The notes: generated by a model not told the origin, from the sequence alone. Counted from the first letter of the stretch, positions 35,125 through 44,683 are shown. The stretch is DNA of 64,000 nt from an uncultured bacterium (GCA_949296425.1 CASFPN010000044.1:1-64000), one strand, 5' to 3'. Made by a program: numbers and translations.

Positions 35125-36072
35125 TTAATTGTCGTTACTTATAATGCTTGCACCTTCTTTTGCAACCGGGAGTGTCATTATATTGACCTTAACGTTCAAT
35201 TCTTCCCAGGTATTTTTTACAATTGCCTTAATTTTTTCGAGATTTGTTTTTTTAGATATTACTGCTATTGAAGGCCCGGCACCGCTCAGTACACAGCCTA
35301 AGACATCTTCTTCATGTTTTAAGTTTTCAATAATTTTATCTAACCCCGGGACAAGTTTCATCCTATAAGGCTGATGAAGTTTGTCCTGCAGAGCAAGTTT
35401 CATAAGTTCTGCATCTTTTTGATTAACAGCCTGAACAAACATACCTAAGCGTTTAGCATTAAAGACAGCGTCCTGTAAAGGAACTTCTTTAGGCAAGACC
35501 GAACGCGAAATTTCTGTCGAAAGTTCATAATCCGGAATACAAACAGTAATACTCCATTCATCAGGCCAGTCAAGTTTAGTGTATACAATACTGCCGTCTT
35601 CTTCCTGTGATGTCAATACCAGTCCGCCCACTATTGCAGGAGTAACATTATCAGGATGCCCTTCTACTTCAGAAGCTATTGACAGCAGTGCGACTTCATC
35701 AGCAGGACGTCCTAATAATTCATTTGCGGCAAGAAGCCCGCCGACAATGACAGCTGCACTGCTTCCCAGTCCTCTAGCAATTGGAATTTGTCCCTGAACA
35801 GTAATCTTTAATTCACTGGGAGTTTGGCCTATTGAGTTATATAATAGTTCTACAGCCTTGTATATAATGCTGTTTTCATCCATTGGAATATGTTCAAGCA
35901 TTAATTCATCGGCGGTAGCATCGTCATTAATAACATTAATTTCAATTCCTGTACCCGGCAGCACAGTTTCTTCTATTGTAATAGTGTTATATATAGGTAA
36001 AGCCATCCCCAGACAATCAAATCCTGGGCCTAAATTAGCAGTAGTAGCCGGTACTTTTACACTTATTTTCAT
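35125..36072 (-). CDS. thrB: homoserine kinase
   Basis: GHMP-family kinase phosphorylating homoserine in threonine synthesis. 315 residues: MKISVKVPATTANLGPGFDCLG, ATP loop PIARGLGSSAAVIVGGLLAA, EGHPDNVTPAIVGG and C-terminal GAGPSIAVI motif. Isolated from thrC and hom within the window. It lies on the strand opposite to the preceding gene and terminator. Confidence 0.95.
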   Translation of the reverse strand: MKISVKVPATTANLGPGFDCLGMALPIYNTITIEETVLPGTGIEINVINDDATADELMLEHIPMDENSIIYKAVELLYNSIGQTPSELKITVQGQIPIARGLGSSAAVIVGGLLAANELLGRPADEVALLSIASEVEGHPDNVTPAIVGGLVLTSQEEDGSIVYTKLDWPDEWSITVCIPDYELSTEISRSVLPKEVPLQDAVFNAKRLGMFVQAVNQKDAELMKLALQDKLHQPYRMKLVPGLDKIIENLKHEEDVLGCVLSGAGPSIAVISKKTNLEKIKAIVKNTWEELNVKVNIMTLPVAKEGASIISNDN

Positions 36073-36145
36073 AATTTCCTCATTTTGTTCCTTTATATTA
36101 CAACAAAAACAAATAAAATGCTAATAATGAAGATATTTAAAGAAT

Positions 36146-36173
36146 TTGAACTATTTTATACGTGATTTATAAT
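36146..36173 (+). promoter_or_regulatory. promoter of MnmD-like gene, leaderless arrangement
   Basis: TTGAAC (36146-36151), 16-nt spacer, TATAAT (36168-36173), 6 nt to ATG 36180. Sets that ATG as start. Confidence 0.55.
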
Positions 36174-36179
36174 TGCATT

Positions 36180-37379
36180 ATGTATCAATTATATCCATAT
36201 TTTACTAATGACGGCTCAGTAGGTTTATTTTCCCCCGATGCTGATGATATTTATCATTCAACATACGGTGCGCTCACAGAAGCTTACGAAAAATTTATTC
36301 TGCCGTCAAATATTGATATGCTGTTAAAAAAAAATTCAGAAATAAAAGTTTTAGATATTTGTTTTGGAATCGGATACAACACAAAAAGTTTAATCAATTA
36401 TATTTTAAATTTTCAATATAACGCACAGGTATATGGCGATAAAAATAAAACTATCGATAAGATAGATACTGATAACATAAAGTCTAAAATTTCTGTTAGC
36501 GCTATCGACACAGATAAAACTTTAGTTTACTTATCTCCCTTTTTTATTGCAAACAAAAAACGTGTAAAAAATAATGAAATCAACTTTGCGCAAAATAAAA
36601 TTAAAAAACTTCTATCAGGTAAAATAACACCTAATTATAATTTAAACAAAGAAGTTAATATTATACTTTTAAATTTTTTGCAAAATGGTATAGATTTTGA
36701 AACAGAGCAGATATTATATTCAAAAAAATATAATCAATTTTTCGACCGATTTCTTGTCAATTTATTTAAATCTTATAAACTGCGCAGGAGTATTTCTATC
36801 CCCAAAAGCAGCTTAAAAGCCTTCTTACATAATATATATTATAAGTATGTATCAAACAGCTATAAAAATGCCATTAAAGCCCTTAAATCTCTGGATTTTA
36901 ATTTTACAGTAAATATAGACGATGCAAGAACAGTAATAAGTCAAGATAACGGGTTGTATAATTTAGTATTTTTGGATGCTTTTACACCTGCGAAATGCCC
37001 ATGTCTTTGGACATTAGAATTTTTCAAAATTCTATATGAGCATTTAGAGCCAAACGGCATGATTTTAACCTACTCAAACTCTGCCGCTGTAAGAAATGCT
37101 TTTTTGCATGCGGGATTTTTTGTCGGAAAAATTTTTTCAGATACAGCAAATAAATTTACAGGCACTGTTGCTGTAAAGAATAAAGAACTTATAAAATATG
37201 AACTCTCAGAATACGATTTAGGCCTTATGAAAACTAAAGCAGGTATATTTTATCGTGATGAAAATTTAACAGACTCTAATGAGGCAATAATAGCGCGCCA
37301 TAAAAAAGAGGTTGAAAAATCTGATTTAATTTCAAGTTCAAAATATATAAAAAACTTCAGGAGGGAAAATGATATATGA
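36180..37379 (+). CDS. MnmD-like tRNA 5-(aminomethyl)-2-thiouridine methyltransferase
   Basis: 399 residues. SAM-binding motif I VLDICFGIGYNTKSLI near residue 58, and the C-terminal MnmC1/MnmD block: DDARTVISQDNGLYNLVFLDAFTP, WTLEFFKILYEHLEPNGMILTYS, AVRNAFLHAGF. MnmD completes the mnm5(s2)U34 wobble modification. Between these a lysine-rich insertion of about 150 residues (Asn/Lys/Tyr) is unusual for the family. An FAD-enzyme gene overlaps its 3' end by 11 bp, recalling the MnmC fusion, but that flavoprotein is not the MnmC2 type. Confidence 0.8.
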   Translation: MYQLYPYFTNDGSVGLFSPDADDIYHSTYGALTEAYEKFILPSNIDMLLKKNSEIKVLDICFGIGYNTKSLINYILNFQYNAQVYGDKNKTIDKIDTDNIKSKISVSAIDTDKTLVYLSPFFIANKKRVKNNEINFAQNKIKKLLSGKITPNYNLNKEVNIILLNFLQNGIDFETEQILYSKKYNQFFDRFLVNLFKSYKLRRSISIPKSSLKAFLHNIYYKYVSNSYKNAIKALKSLDFNFTVNIDDARTVISQDNGLYNLVFLDAFTPAKCPCLWTLEFFKILYEHLEPNGMILTYSNSAAVRNAFLHAGFFVGKIFSDTANKFTGTVAVKNKELIKYELSEYDLGLMKTKAGIFYRDENLTDSNEAIIARHKKEVEKSDLISSSKYIKNFRRENDI

Positions 37380-38664
37380 TGTTGTTATAGTAGGCGGAGG
37401 AACTGCCGGCTGCGCTGCAGCATATACGGCAGGTATGCGCGGTCTTAAAACATTAATTATAGAAAAAAATATTCATCTTGGCGGAACTATTACGTCAGGA
37501 CTGGTTATTCCTGTTATGAAGTCTGGAAATAATCAAATCAACACTGAATTTAGAAATGCATTAATTGATGAGTGTCGTAAATTGGGTGGTCAGACAACTT
37601 TTCAGGACAATCCTGCCTGGTTCAATCCTGAAATTACCAAAATAGCACTTGATAATTTGATGAAAAAAGCAAATGTCGAAATATTTTTTGACACAAACAT
37701 ACTTGGTATAAAAATTGAACGTAATACCATAAAGCGAATAAAAATAACCAAAGAAATATTATCGGCATATAACGATGAGGTAGAACTTGAAACAAAAAAA
37801 TTATCGGTATCTATCGGAGCGAAATATGTTATTGATGCAACAGGTAACTGCGTTGTCGGAAAAATTTGTAATTGCAATTTTTTGGAAAAAGATCATGAAT
37901 TTCAACCTGTTACCTTACGTTTTATGATGGGTGGAGTTGATTTAAAAACTTTTTCCGGCTGGTTAAAAGACTATGATAAGGACAGAAACGTTACAGTTAT
38001 CGAGCAGATAGACGGCTATATACACCTCTCTACGGCCTATACATGGGATAAGGATAGAAAGTGGGCGCTGGAACCATTATTCAAAGACGCTGTAAAACAG
38101 GGAATTCTAAAAAGATACGATACAAACTATTTTCAGATATTTACTGTCCCTGGAATGCCTGATACCGTTGCTTTTAACTGCCCGCGAATTATTGATTATA
38201 ATAATTCACTTGAAGTTAAAAGTATTTCTAAGGCGTTATTGCTTGCAAGACAGAATATTTACAGATATTTAACATTTTGCCGCAAGTATTTCCCTGGTTT
38301 TGAAAAAGCTTATATCTCCAATATGGCTGACATGCTTGGCGTCAGGGTTTCCAGAAGGATTAAAGGAAAGTATATTTATACAATTGATGATCTGAAATCA
38401 GGCAAAAAATTTGAACATCCTGTCGTAATTTCCGATTATCCGGTTGATGTTCATTCTAACAAGCGCAAAAAAGAAGGTTTGCAAAAGGTTCAAGATTATC
38501 AGCTTCCGCTAGAAAGCCTTATGTCCGCAGATATTGATAATCTGTTTGTAGCAGGCAGATGTCTTTCTGCCGATTTTCTGTCACAAGGAGCTTTAAGGGT
38601 TCAGGGCAGCTGTTTTTCTATGGGTGAAGGAGTTGCAAAATATATTGCTAATCTTTTGGCTTAA
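37369..38664 (+). CDS. FAD-dependent oxidoreductase (PF12831-like)
   Basis: 431 residues. N-terminal dinucleotide-binding motif VVIVGGGTAGCAAAYTAGM, then IEKNIHLGGTITSGLVIPVM, a large insertion, GAKYVIDATGNCVVGKICNC, and the C-terminal FAD motif DNLFVAGRCLSADFLSQGALRVQGSC. This order fits the FAD_oxidored family of flavoproteins with uncharacterised substrates. AGGAGG stands 5 nt before ATG and the start is inside the upstream gene (translational coupling). The last 17 bp overlap the opposing CoA-disulfide reductase-like gene. Confidence 0.85.
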   Translation: MIYDVVIVGGGTAGCAAAYTAGMRGLKTLIIEKNIHLGGTITSGLVIPVMKSGNNQINTEFRNALIDECRKLGGQTTFQDNPAWFNPEITKIALDNLMKKANVEIFFDTNILGIKIERNTIKRIKITKEILSAYNDEVELETKKLSVSIGAKYVIDATGNCVVGKICNCNFLEKDHEFQPVTLRFMMGGVDLKTFSGWLKDYDKDRNVTVIEQIDGYIHLSTAYTWDKDRKWALEPLFKDAVKQGILKRYDTNYFQIFTVPGMPDTVAFNCPRIIDYNNSLEVKSISKALLLARQNIYRYLTFCRKYFPGFEKAYISNMADMLGVRVSRRIKGKYIYTIDDLKSGKKFEHPVVISDYPVDVHSNKRKKEGLQKVQDYQLPLESLMSADIDNLFVAGRCLSADFLSQGALRVQGSCFSMGEGVAKYIANLLA

Positions 38665-40009
38665 CTTTCCCTGACAATATTTGTGCCGCATTTAAAAGCG
38701 GATCAATTGTCGGTGAATACGGTGGTGCATAAGTTAAATCATTATTATAAAATTCGGATACGCTCATTTTGGCGAGCAGAGCCGCTGTTAAAGCATTTAT
38801 GCGCTTATCTGCATCCCCTGCCCCTATTGCCTGTGCTCCGAGAATTTGACCGCTGTTATAATCAGCAATAAGTTTCAAGGTAATATTATTTACATCAGGC
38901 ATATATCCGACTTTATCATTTTTGGTTACGACAGCTGATACCGGAGAATACCCGAGCGCTAAAGCTTTACGCTCTGTTAAACCGGTCATTGACATTGTTA
39001 GATTAAGACATCTGGTGACAGCCGAGCCCAAAACTCCCACAAACCTGTCATCTCCTCCGCAAGCATTTATTGCTGCTGTTCTGCCCTGCTTATTTGCATT
39101 TGAACCCAGCGGCATCCAAATTTTTGTATTGCTAATTATAAGGTTTGATTCCGCACAATCTCCGCAGGCGTAAATATCCTTTATACTTGTCTCCATTCGC
39201 TCATTTACACTGATTGCACCTGTTATTCCAAGTTCAATGCCTGCTTCCTGGGCTATTTCAATATTTGGGGTTACGCCCGCGCATAAAAGAACCATATCAG
39301 TAGGAAATTCTCTACCGGAACCGGTCCTTACAGCATTTACGCCATTGCTGTCACCGGAAAATTCTGTAACAAGTTCTGATGTATAAAGCTCAAATCTCCC
39401 GTTGCTAATAGAGTTTAACTGCTGTTCAATCAGTTTTGACATATCTTCATCAAAAAAATTCATAATTTGCGGAGAATATTCACATACAGTGACATGCAGC
39501 TTCTGTCTGACAAAAGCTTCGAGAAGTTCCATTCCGATGTAACCAGCTCCGATGATTGTAACATGTTTTGACTTTAGCATTTTTTCTTTTATAGCAATAC
39601 CGTCTTCTATTTTACGTAATGTAAAAACATTCGGAAGATTTACATTTTTAATCTTCGGGATTATAGGTCTTGCGCCTGTTGCAATTATTAGCTTATCATA
39701 TTCTGTCAGAAACGCCTTTTGTGAATCTAAATTTTGAATTAAAACCTGTTTAGATTCGGGAACAATCTTCATTGCCCTGTGCTTAAGATGAATATGAACA
39801 TTTTTTTCTTCAAAATCTTCGGGAGAACGGACAAGTAACAGTCTGTAATCCTCAAAATTACCCTCAATATAATATGGAAGACCGCAAGCAGAATAAGAAA
39901 TATGTGTATCATCCGTATACAAATTAATCTCTGCATCAGGTAGTTCCCTGCGGGCCTTGGCAGCAGCTTTTGCGCCTGCTGCGACGCCTCCGATAATTAC
40001 TATTTTCAT
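38648..40009 (-). CDS. CoA-disulfide reductase / NADH oxidase-like flavoprotein
   Basis: 453 residues of the single-Cys pyridine-nucleotide-disulfide oxidoreductase family. FAD motif IIGGVAAGAKAAAKARRELP, redox Cys in HISYSACGLPYYI (about residue 43), NAD motif VTIIGAGYIGMELLEAF, second FAD motif IYACGDCAES, and the C-terminal dimerisation domain. Such enzymes reduce CoA disulfide, persulfides or O2 with NAD(P)H and serve anaerobes in oxidative defence. The exact substrate is not determinable. No rhodanese domain is fused. Confidence 0.88.
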   Translation of the reverse strand: MKIVIIGGVAAGAKAAAKARRELPDAEINLYTDDTHISYSACGLPYYIEGNFEDYRLLLVRSPEDFEEKNVHIHLKHRAMKIVPESKQVLIQNLDSQKAFLTEYDKLIIATGARPIIPKIKNVNLPNVFTLRKIEDGIAIKEKMLKSKHVTIIGAGYIGMELLEAFVRQKLHVTVCEYSPQIMNFFDEDMSKLIEQQLNSISNGRFELYTSELVTEFSGDSNGVNAVRTGSGREFPTDMVLLCAGVTPNIEIAQEAGIELGITGAISVNERMETSIKDIYACGDCAESNLIISNTKIWMPLGSNANKQGRTAAINACGGDDRFVGVLGSAVTRCLNLTMSMTGLTERKALALGYSPVSAVVTKNDKVGYMPDVNNITLKLIADYNSGQILGAQAIGAGDADKRINALTAALLAKMSVSEFYNNDLTYAPPYSPTIDPLLNAAQILSGKVKPKD

Positions 40010-40059
40010 AACAAAATTAATTTATCAGATTTGTTTAAATTATACAATAATCAACTTTA

Positions 40060-40200
40060 CTAATTTAATCCGGAAGTATTTAAAATTACCTCTTTCATAA
40101 AAGCGCAGTATGCATCTACATCATTTTCAAATTCTTCTATGTCATCTACAAGATTAATAATTTCTACAATAATTTTTTCATTTCTTAAATCATCATACAT
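40060..40200 (-). CDS. small acidic protein, 46 aa, unknown
   Basis: A short reading frame in an otherwise gene-poor gap (40010-40352). It begins MYDDLRNEKIIVEIINLVDD and ends KEVILNTSGLN, is acidic and helical with one Cys. AGGTAGGG lies about 8 nt before the ATG at 40200, and codon use resembles its neighbours. No family recognised. The region 40201-40352 shows no gene, only promoters for this frame and for 40353. Confidence 0.5.
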   Translation of the reverse strand: MYDDLRNEKIIVEIINLVDDIEEFENDVDAYCAFMKEVILNTSGLN

Positions 40201-40352
40201 AATATACCCTACCTCGTGTATTATTTAATACGGGTAAATCTCAAATTTTCTTTAAAGATTTTGAATTTATTGTTACAAAAATTTATCTTTTGGCAAAATA
40301 TTTTTTTTCGATTTTTGTTATTCATGTTACTAATATTTAAAAGGAGACACGT

Positions 40353-40739
40353 ATGGAATTATCTAAAAAATGCAACCATCCAGCATTTACTGCCAAATTT
40401 ATTCCTAACAAAGCTTTTAAAGAGGTAGTTGACTATGCTGCAAAAAATAGTCAGCTAAGAGCGCTTGATTCAGCTTTGAATACTCTGAAAAAAGCCAATG
40501 ACGGAGATATTTTAATTATACATGGTTCAAAAAATGGTAAAACTTTTTCAAATTTTACAATGGGCAAACGTTCTGTTGTAAATATTGGCACAAATTCCCC
40601 TGCAGAAGCAACTTTTAACGGTATAATTGATTTAGCGTCTCTCGGCAGAAAATTCAGAAGCCTCGTAGGCGGAGAAGTTCAGGAAAAAATTACCGTAAAC
40701 GACATTATTAAAAATTATACGTCTAATATTCAAGTTTAA
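40353..40739 (+). CDS. lineage-specific hypothetical with N-terminal FTAK motif
   Basis: 128 residues, no signal peptide or membrane segment. The N-terminus CNHPAFTAKFIPNKAFKEVVDY carries an aromatic-Thr-Ala-Lys motif also seen in the gene at 43164 (PNFTAIRIV). The centre (GDILIIHGSKNGKTFSNFTMGKRSVVNIG) suggests a small alpha/beta domain and the C-terminus is basic. AAAGGAG ribosome site. Overlaps the opposing permease gene by 4 bp. A secreted or surface role is only inference. Confidence 0.65.
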   Translation: MELSKKCNHPAFTAKFIPNKAFKEVVDYAAKNSQLRALDSALNTLKKANDGDILIIHGSKNGKTFSNFTMGKRSVVNIGTNSPAEATFNGIIDLASLGRKFRSLVGGEVQEKITVNDIIKNYTSNIQV

Positions 40740-41617
40740 TCTTCATTGTATACAAGTTTTTTACGCATTGACCACTGGATAAGGGTTAATATCAGAATAA
40801 TAATAAACAATACGTAGGCAATGGCAGAAGCTTTGCCTACGTTAAAATATTCAAATGCATTTTTGTAAATTGCATAAACAAGAACATTTGTGCTGTCCAA
40901 CGGACCGCCCTGAGTCATTAAATAAATTAAGTCAAATATCTGGAAAGAGCTTATAGCTGTTATAATTACAACAAAAAAGATACTGGGTGAAAGAAGCGGC
41001 ACAGTGACATTTATAAAAGTCTGTACTGGATTTGCACCGTCAATTTTTGCAGCTTCAAACATACTTTGAGAAATTGAACTCAGTGAACTTAAAAAAATTA
41101 CCATATTATAACCGATTAGTTTCCAAACCGAAACTACAATGAGTGCCGGCATCGCAAAATGAGTGTCGTAAAGCCAATTAATATGCAGGTGTAAAACATG
41201 ATTTAGTATCCCTATATTAGGATCAAATATCCATTGCCAAACAACGCCTATAACTATCATTGGAGTTATAAAGGGCAAAAAATAAGCAGTTTTATAAAAT
41301 TCACTTCCTCTTATTTTACTGTTTAAAATGCATGCCAAGATCAGAGGAATAATTACACCCAGTATTGAGGTCGAAACGGCAAAAACAACAGTATTTAAGA
41401 ATATCTTATAAAACAACTGTTCGGAAAACAACAACCTGTAATTTTCAAATCCTACAAACTTGATAGGATTGAGTAAATCCCATTTTGCAAAACTTAATCC
41501 GAAAGAGCAAATAACCGGAATAATTATAAATATGAATGTTCCAAGCAAAGCAGGAAATATAAATATCCATCCGGCGAATTTTTCACAGTTAACTAACTTA
41601 TCAAGGAATTTTTTCAT
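40736..41617 (-). CDS. ABC sugar transporter permease (MalF/UgpA type), orphan
   Basis: 293 residues with six membrane helices. The EAA loop, which docks the ATPase, is in FEAAKIDGANPVQTFINVTVPLLSPS, and the C-terminus QGGPLDSTNVLVYAIYKNAFEY is typical of CUT1 permeases. No second permease, binding protein or ATPase is adjacent in the window. ATG 41617 is chosen because TATAAT (41629-41624) lies 6 nt upstream, giving a leaderless transcript; the TTG at 41632 would put the promoter inside the gene. Transcribed divergently from the phosphohexomutase gene. Confidence 0.88.
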   Translation of the reverse strand: MKKFLDKLVNCEKFAGWIFIFPALLGTFIFIIIPVICSFGLSFAKWDLLNPIKFVGFENYRLLFSEQLFYKIFLNTVVFAVSTSILGVIIPLILACILNSKIRGSEFYKTAYFLPFITPMIVIGVVWQWIFDPNIGILNHVLHLHINWLYDTHFAMPALIVVSVWKLIGYNMVIFLSSLSSISQSMFEAAKIDGANPVQTFINVTVPLLSPSIFFVVIITAISSFQIFDLIYLMTQGGPLDSTNVLVYAIYKNAFEYFNVGKASAIAYVLFIIILILTLIQWSMRKKLVYNED

Positions 41618-41656
41618 GATATAATTATACAATAATAATTAAGGGGAGAATTTTAT

Positions 41657-43108
41657 ATGAAAAAATATGAACACGCTTTCGGTAAAAACGATATTAGAGG
41701 CATTTACGGCGAAGATATAACAGAAGAACTTTTTTATAATACCGGACGCGGTTTTGTTCAATGGCTAAAAGAACAGTCCGATAAAAGCGAACCAGAAATG
41801 TGGATAACTGTTACACGGGATGCGCGGCTGCACTCTCCGGCTCTTGAAAAGGCTTTAACTGAGGGGATAGCTTCAACCGGAGCAAATGTAATTCATTTAG
41901 GACTTGCGCCTACACCTATAGGTTATTACTCAGAGGTTGCCGGAGTTCCCGGATATGATATAATTGCTGCTGCAATTATAACAGCAAGTCACAATCCTAA
42001 AGAATACAACGGGCTTAAAATGACGTACAACAAAAGGACTTTAACAGAAAAGCAAATCGCTGAAGTTAAAGATATAACGTTCAAAAACTGGATAAATTTA
42101 CCTGCAAATCCAACCAGCCTCGACTCAGTAATAAAACAGTACAATATAATTCCAGATTATATAAAAGATATGGAAAACCGTTTCGGCAAAATCGGAAGGG
42201 GGGTGAAAGTAGTTGTAGACAGCGCCAATGCAACAGGCGGTGTTGTCGGGCCTGAACTTTACAGAAAACTCGGTTGTGATGTTATAGAACTGTTTTCAAA
42301 ACCTGACGGCAATTTCCCGAATCACCACCCTAACCCTAGTGTAGAAAAGACTCTCGATACTTTAAAAGAAGTCGTTCTTGAAAATAAAGCAGACATCGGA
42401 ATTGCATACGATGGTGACAGCGATAGAATTGGGATTGTAGATCAGAACGGACGTTTTTTAACCGGTGACAAACTTCTGCTAATATATGCACAAGATTTAA
42501 TAGATGATTGCAGGGAAAAAGGTATTTGTCCAACTGTGGTAAGTGAAGTGAAATGTTCACAGGTACTTTATGATCAGATTAACAGGCTGGGCGGAAATGC
42601 TGTTATGTGCAAAACAGGTCATGGTTATATTAAGGATAAAATGAAAGAAACTAATGCACTTCTTGCCGGAGAAATGAGCGGACATACATTTTTCAAAGAC
42701 AGATATTACGGATTTGATGACGCAATTTATGCGGGATGCAGAATTATTGAAATTATATCAAAACATAAAAAAGCTAATCCAAATTTTAAAATATCAGATA
42801 TGCTGAAACCGTTTGATGAAGTATGTTCATCAGAAGAAGTGCGCTTCCCTTGCCCAAACGATAAGAAAAAAGAAGTTCTTGAAAAATTTAAGCAGTGTGT
42901 TGAAGCTAACCGTAATATGTTCGGTTCGGATATAAAAGATATTATAACACTTGACGGCATGAGAATAGTTTTTGACGGCGGTTTTGCATTAATAAGACAA
43001 AGCAATACCGAACCTGTTTTCACACTGAGATTTGAAGCTAAAAATAAAAATGAATGTGAACGTTTTAAATCATGTATGATAAATACTTTAGAAAATATCA
43101 TAAAATAA
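41657..43108 (+). CDS. phosphomannomutase/phosphoglucomutase
   Basis: 483 residues of the alpha-D-phosphohexomutase family, interconverting hexose 1- and 6-phosphates for polysaccharide precursors. Phosphoserine loop TASHNPKEYNGLK, metal-binding loop AYDGDSDRIGIVD, sugar-binding loop GEMSGHTFFKDRYYGFDDA, and phosphate-binding C-terminal RQSNTEPVFTLRFE. AGGGGAG ribosome site precedes ATG 41657. AlgC-type dual mannose/glucose specificity is likely but not proved. Confidence 0.93.
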   Translation: MKKYEHAFGKNDIRGIYGEDITEELFYNTGRGFVQWLKEQSDKSEPEMWITVTRDARLHSPALEKALTEGIASTGANVIHLGLAPTPIGYYSEVAGVPGYDIIAAAIITASHNPKEYNGLKMTYNKRTLTEKQIAEVKDITFKNWINLPANPTSLDSVIKQYNIIPDYIKDMENRFGKIGRGVKVVVDSANATGGVVGPELYRKLGCDVIELFSKPDGNFPNHHPNPSVEKTLDTLKEVVLENKADIGIAYDGDSDRIGIVDQNGRFLTGDKLLLIYAQDLIDDCREKGICPTVVSEVKCSQVLYDQINRLGGNAVMCKTGHGYIKDKMKETNALLAGEMSGHTFFKDRYYGFDDAIYAGCRIIEIISKHKKANPNFKISDMLKPFDEVCSSEEVRFPCPNDKKKEVLEKFKQCVEANRNMFGSDIKDIITLDGMRIVFDGGFALIRQSNTEPVFTLRFEAKNKNECERFKSCMINTLENIIK

Positions 43109-43163
43109 CAAGCAAAAATTTTTCTTTACGGTTTATTAGAAAACGTATGAAAGGAAAATTTAA

Positions 43164-43712
43164 ATGAAAATAATATCTTCTTATAACCAAAATCAAAACA
43201 AAAATATTCCAAATTTCACAGCAATACGTATAGTAAAAACAACACCTGAACAATTTTTAAAATTTCAAAATGAATTTGCCGACTTTTGCAGTCAAAATAT
43301 TGTATTTCGAGCTGAATCAATTGAACAAAGTAATTTCTTTAACCATTTAAAACAACTTGCTAAAAAAGAAAACTGGCCATTGGAATGGCTTTTCAATAAT
43401 GCAATCCAATTTAAATTATTAAAACGTGATTTTTCAGAAAATTTACCAATGTGTGTTTTTACGGGAAAAGACAAATTCAAACTTGTTTTATACACTTTAA
43501 AACATACATTTTCCAATATAATTGCCGGTTCAAAAGCAACGTCTAGAGCTTCAACCGAGGGAAACATACCGCTCCATTTGTGTCCTGCAAGAGGTTTAAA
43601 AGAAGTAGCTGATATAGATATTCCGAGATTTAAAAAGTTTGTGGATAAAAGGAAAGCTGAATATATGAGTTTTGACGAATTTGTAAATGAAGTTAAAGCA
43701 GGAAAAATATAA
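43164..43712 (+). CDS. lineage-specific hypothetical with N-terminal FTA motif
   Basis: 182 residues. An Asn/Gln/Lys-rich start (SYNQNQNKNIPNFTAIRIVKT) carries the FTA(K/R/I) motif shared with 40353. The rest is helical and basic, with the His-rich GNIPLHLCPARGLKEVADIDI near residue 140. No known domain. AAAGGA ribosome site. It lies between the phosphohexomutase and rpsE and is not part of the ribosomal operon. The gap 43713-43881 holds only promoter-like sequence and a palindrome. Confidence 0.65.
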   Translation: MKIISSYNQNQNKNIPNFTAIRIVKTTPEQFLKFQNEFADFCSQNIVFRAESIEQSNFFNHLKQLAKKENWPLEWLFNNAIQFKLLKRDFSENLPMCVFTGKDKFKLVLYTLKHTFSNIIAGSKATSRASTEGNIPLHLCPARGLKEVADIDIPRFKKFVDKRKAEYMSFDEFVNEVKAGKI

Positions 43713-43837
43713 AATACTTGCAATTTATATTTTTTTCTGCAATAATAAAATTTGTCAGAAAAGTTACTCACGAATATTTTATCAATAGCTATTACATAGC
43801 TTTATTTTGATGTATTCGATAATTTTATAGAAATTAG

Positions 43838-43854
43838 ATTCTGAAGTTCAGAAT
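43838..43854. promoter_or_regulatory. 17-bp palindrome before rpsE
   Basis: ATTCTGAA-G-TTCAGAAT, perfect 8-bp arms, 27 nt before the rpsE start and downstream of a TTGTCA-17-TATTTT promoter-like pair (43752-43780). Possible operator or 5'-UTR hairpin. Confidence 0.35.
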
Positions 43855-43881
43855 AACAAGCTAAATGAAAGGTAAAAATCA

Positions 43882-44565
43882 ATGGATTTAGAAAACAAAG
43901 ACGAAATGAATGTTGAAGCAGCTGCAGGAAATGTAGTTGAAGAAACTGAAAATACTGCAGAAGAAACAGTTGAAACTGTTGAGGAAGTAAAGGCTGAAGA
44001 ATTACCTGTTGAAGAAGAAAAACCTTCCAAAAGAAGATCCAGAGGAAGTAAGAAACAAAAAATCGAAACAACAGAAGAAAAACCTCAGTCAGAATGGATT
44101 GAACGTGTTGTTCAAATCAACCGTGTAACTAAAGTTGTAAAAGGCGGTAAAAAATTAAGTTTCCGCGCAATTGTAATTGTAGGAAACAAAAAAGGACAGG
44201 TTGGCGTAGGTTGTGCTAAAGCAGCCGAAGTTATCATTGCTATTCAAAAGGCAATTGCAGACGGAAGAAAAAATCTTATCACTGTTCCTATTTTCAAAAC
44301 AACCATCCCGCATCCGATTACCGGACGTTCAGGCGCAGGCGCAGTTATGTTGAAGCCGGCCTCACAAGGTACAGGTATTATTGCCGGCGGTGCTGTCCGT
44401 TTAGTTCTTGAACTTGCAGGTATTGAAAATATTCTATCAAAATCTTTAGGTTCAAAATCTCCGCTAAACGCTGCTAATGCGACATTAGATGCTCTTCAAA
44501 AACTTACTCCGTTTTCAGAAGTTGCTTCAAAACGTGGTTTGACAATGGCAGAATTATTAAACTAG
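43882..44565 (+). CDS. rpsE: 30S ribosomal protein S5 with acidic N-terminal extension
   Basis: S5 helps decoding accuracy and helicase activity at the mRNA entry. Residues from about 70 ([62 protein letters not shown]) are standard S5. Before this lie about 70 extra residues: an acidic Glu/Val-rich tract ([14 protein letters not shown]) followed by a basic patch ([12 protein letters not shown]). Total 227 residues against about 165-170 usually. ATG 43882 has AAAGG 10 nt upstream, and no other ATG with a ribosome site lies nearer to the conserved part, so the extension seems real. Confidence 0.95.
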   Translation: MDLENKDEMNVEAAAGNVVEETENTAEETVETVEEVKAEELPVEEEKPSKRRSRGSKKQKIETTEEKPQSEWIERVVQINRVTKVVKGGKKLSFRAIVIVGNKKGQVGVGCAKAAEVIIAIQKAIADGRKNLITVPIFKTTIPHPITGRSGAGAVMLKPASQGTGIIAGGAVRLVLELAGIENILSKSLGSKSPLNAANATLDALQKLTPFSEVASKRGLTMAELLN

Positions 44566-44683
44566 GTGATACGATGATAGGAAGATAAAGGGATAAGCTA
44601 TCTAATGAAATGAACTTATTCACCTATTTACCTATTCACTTATTGACTGTAATAATTAAAATAATAAAAAAGGAAAAAACAAA

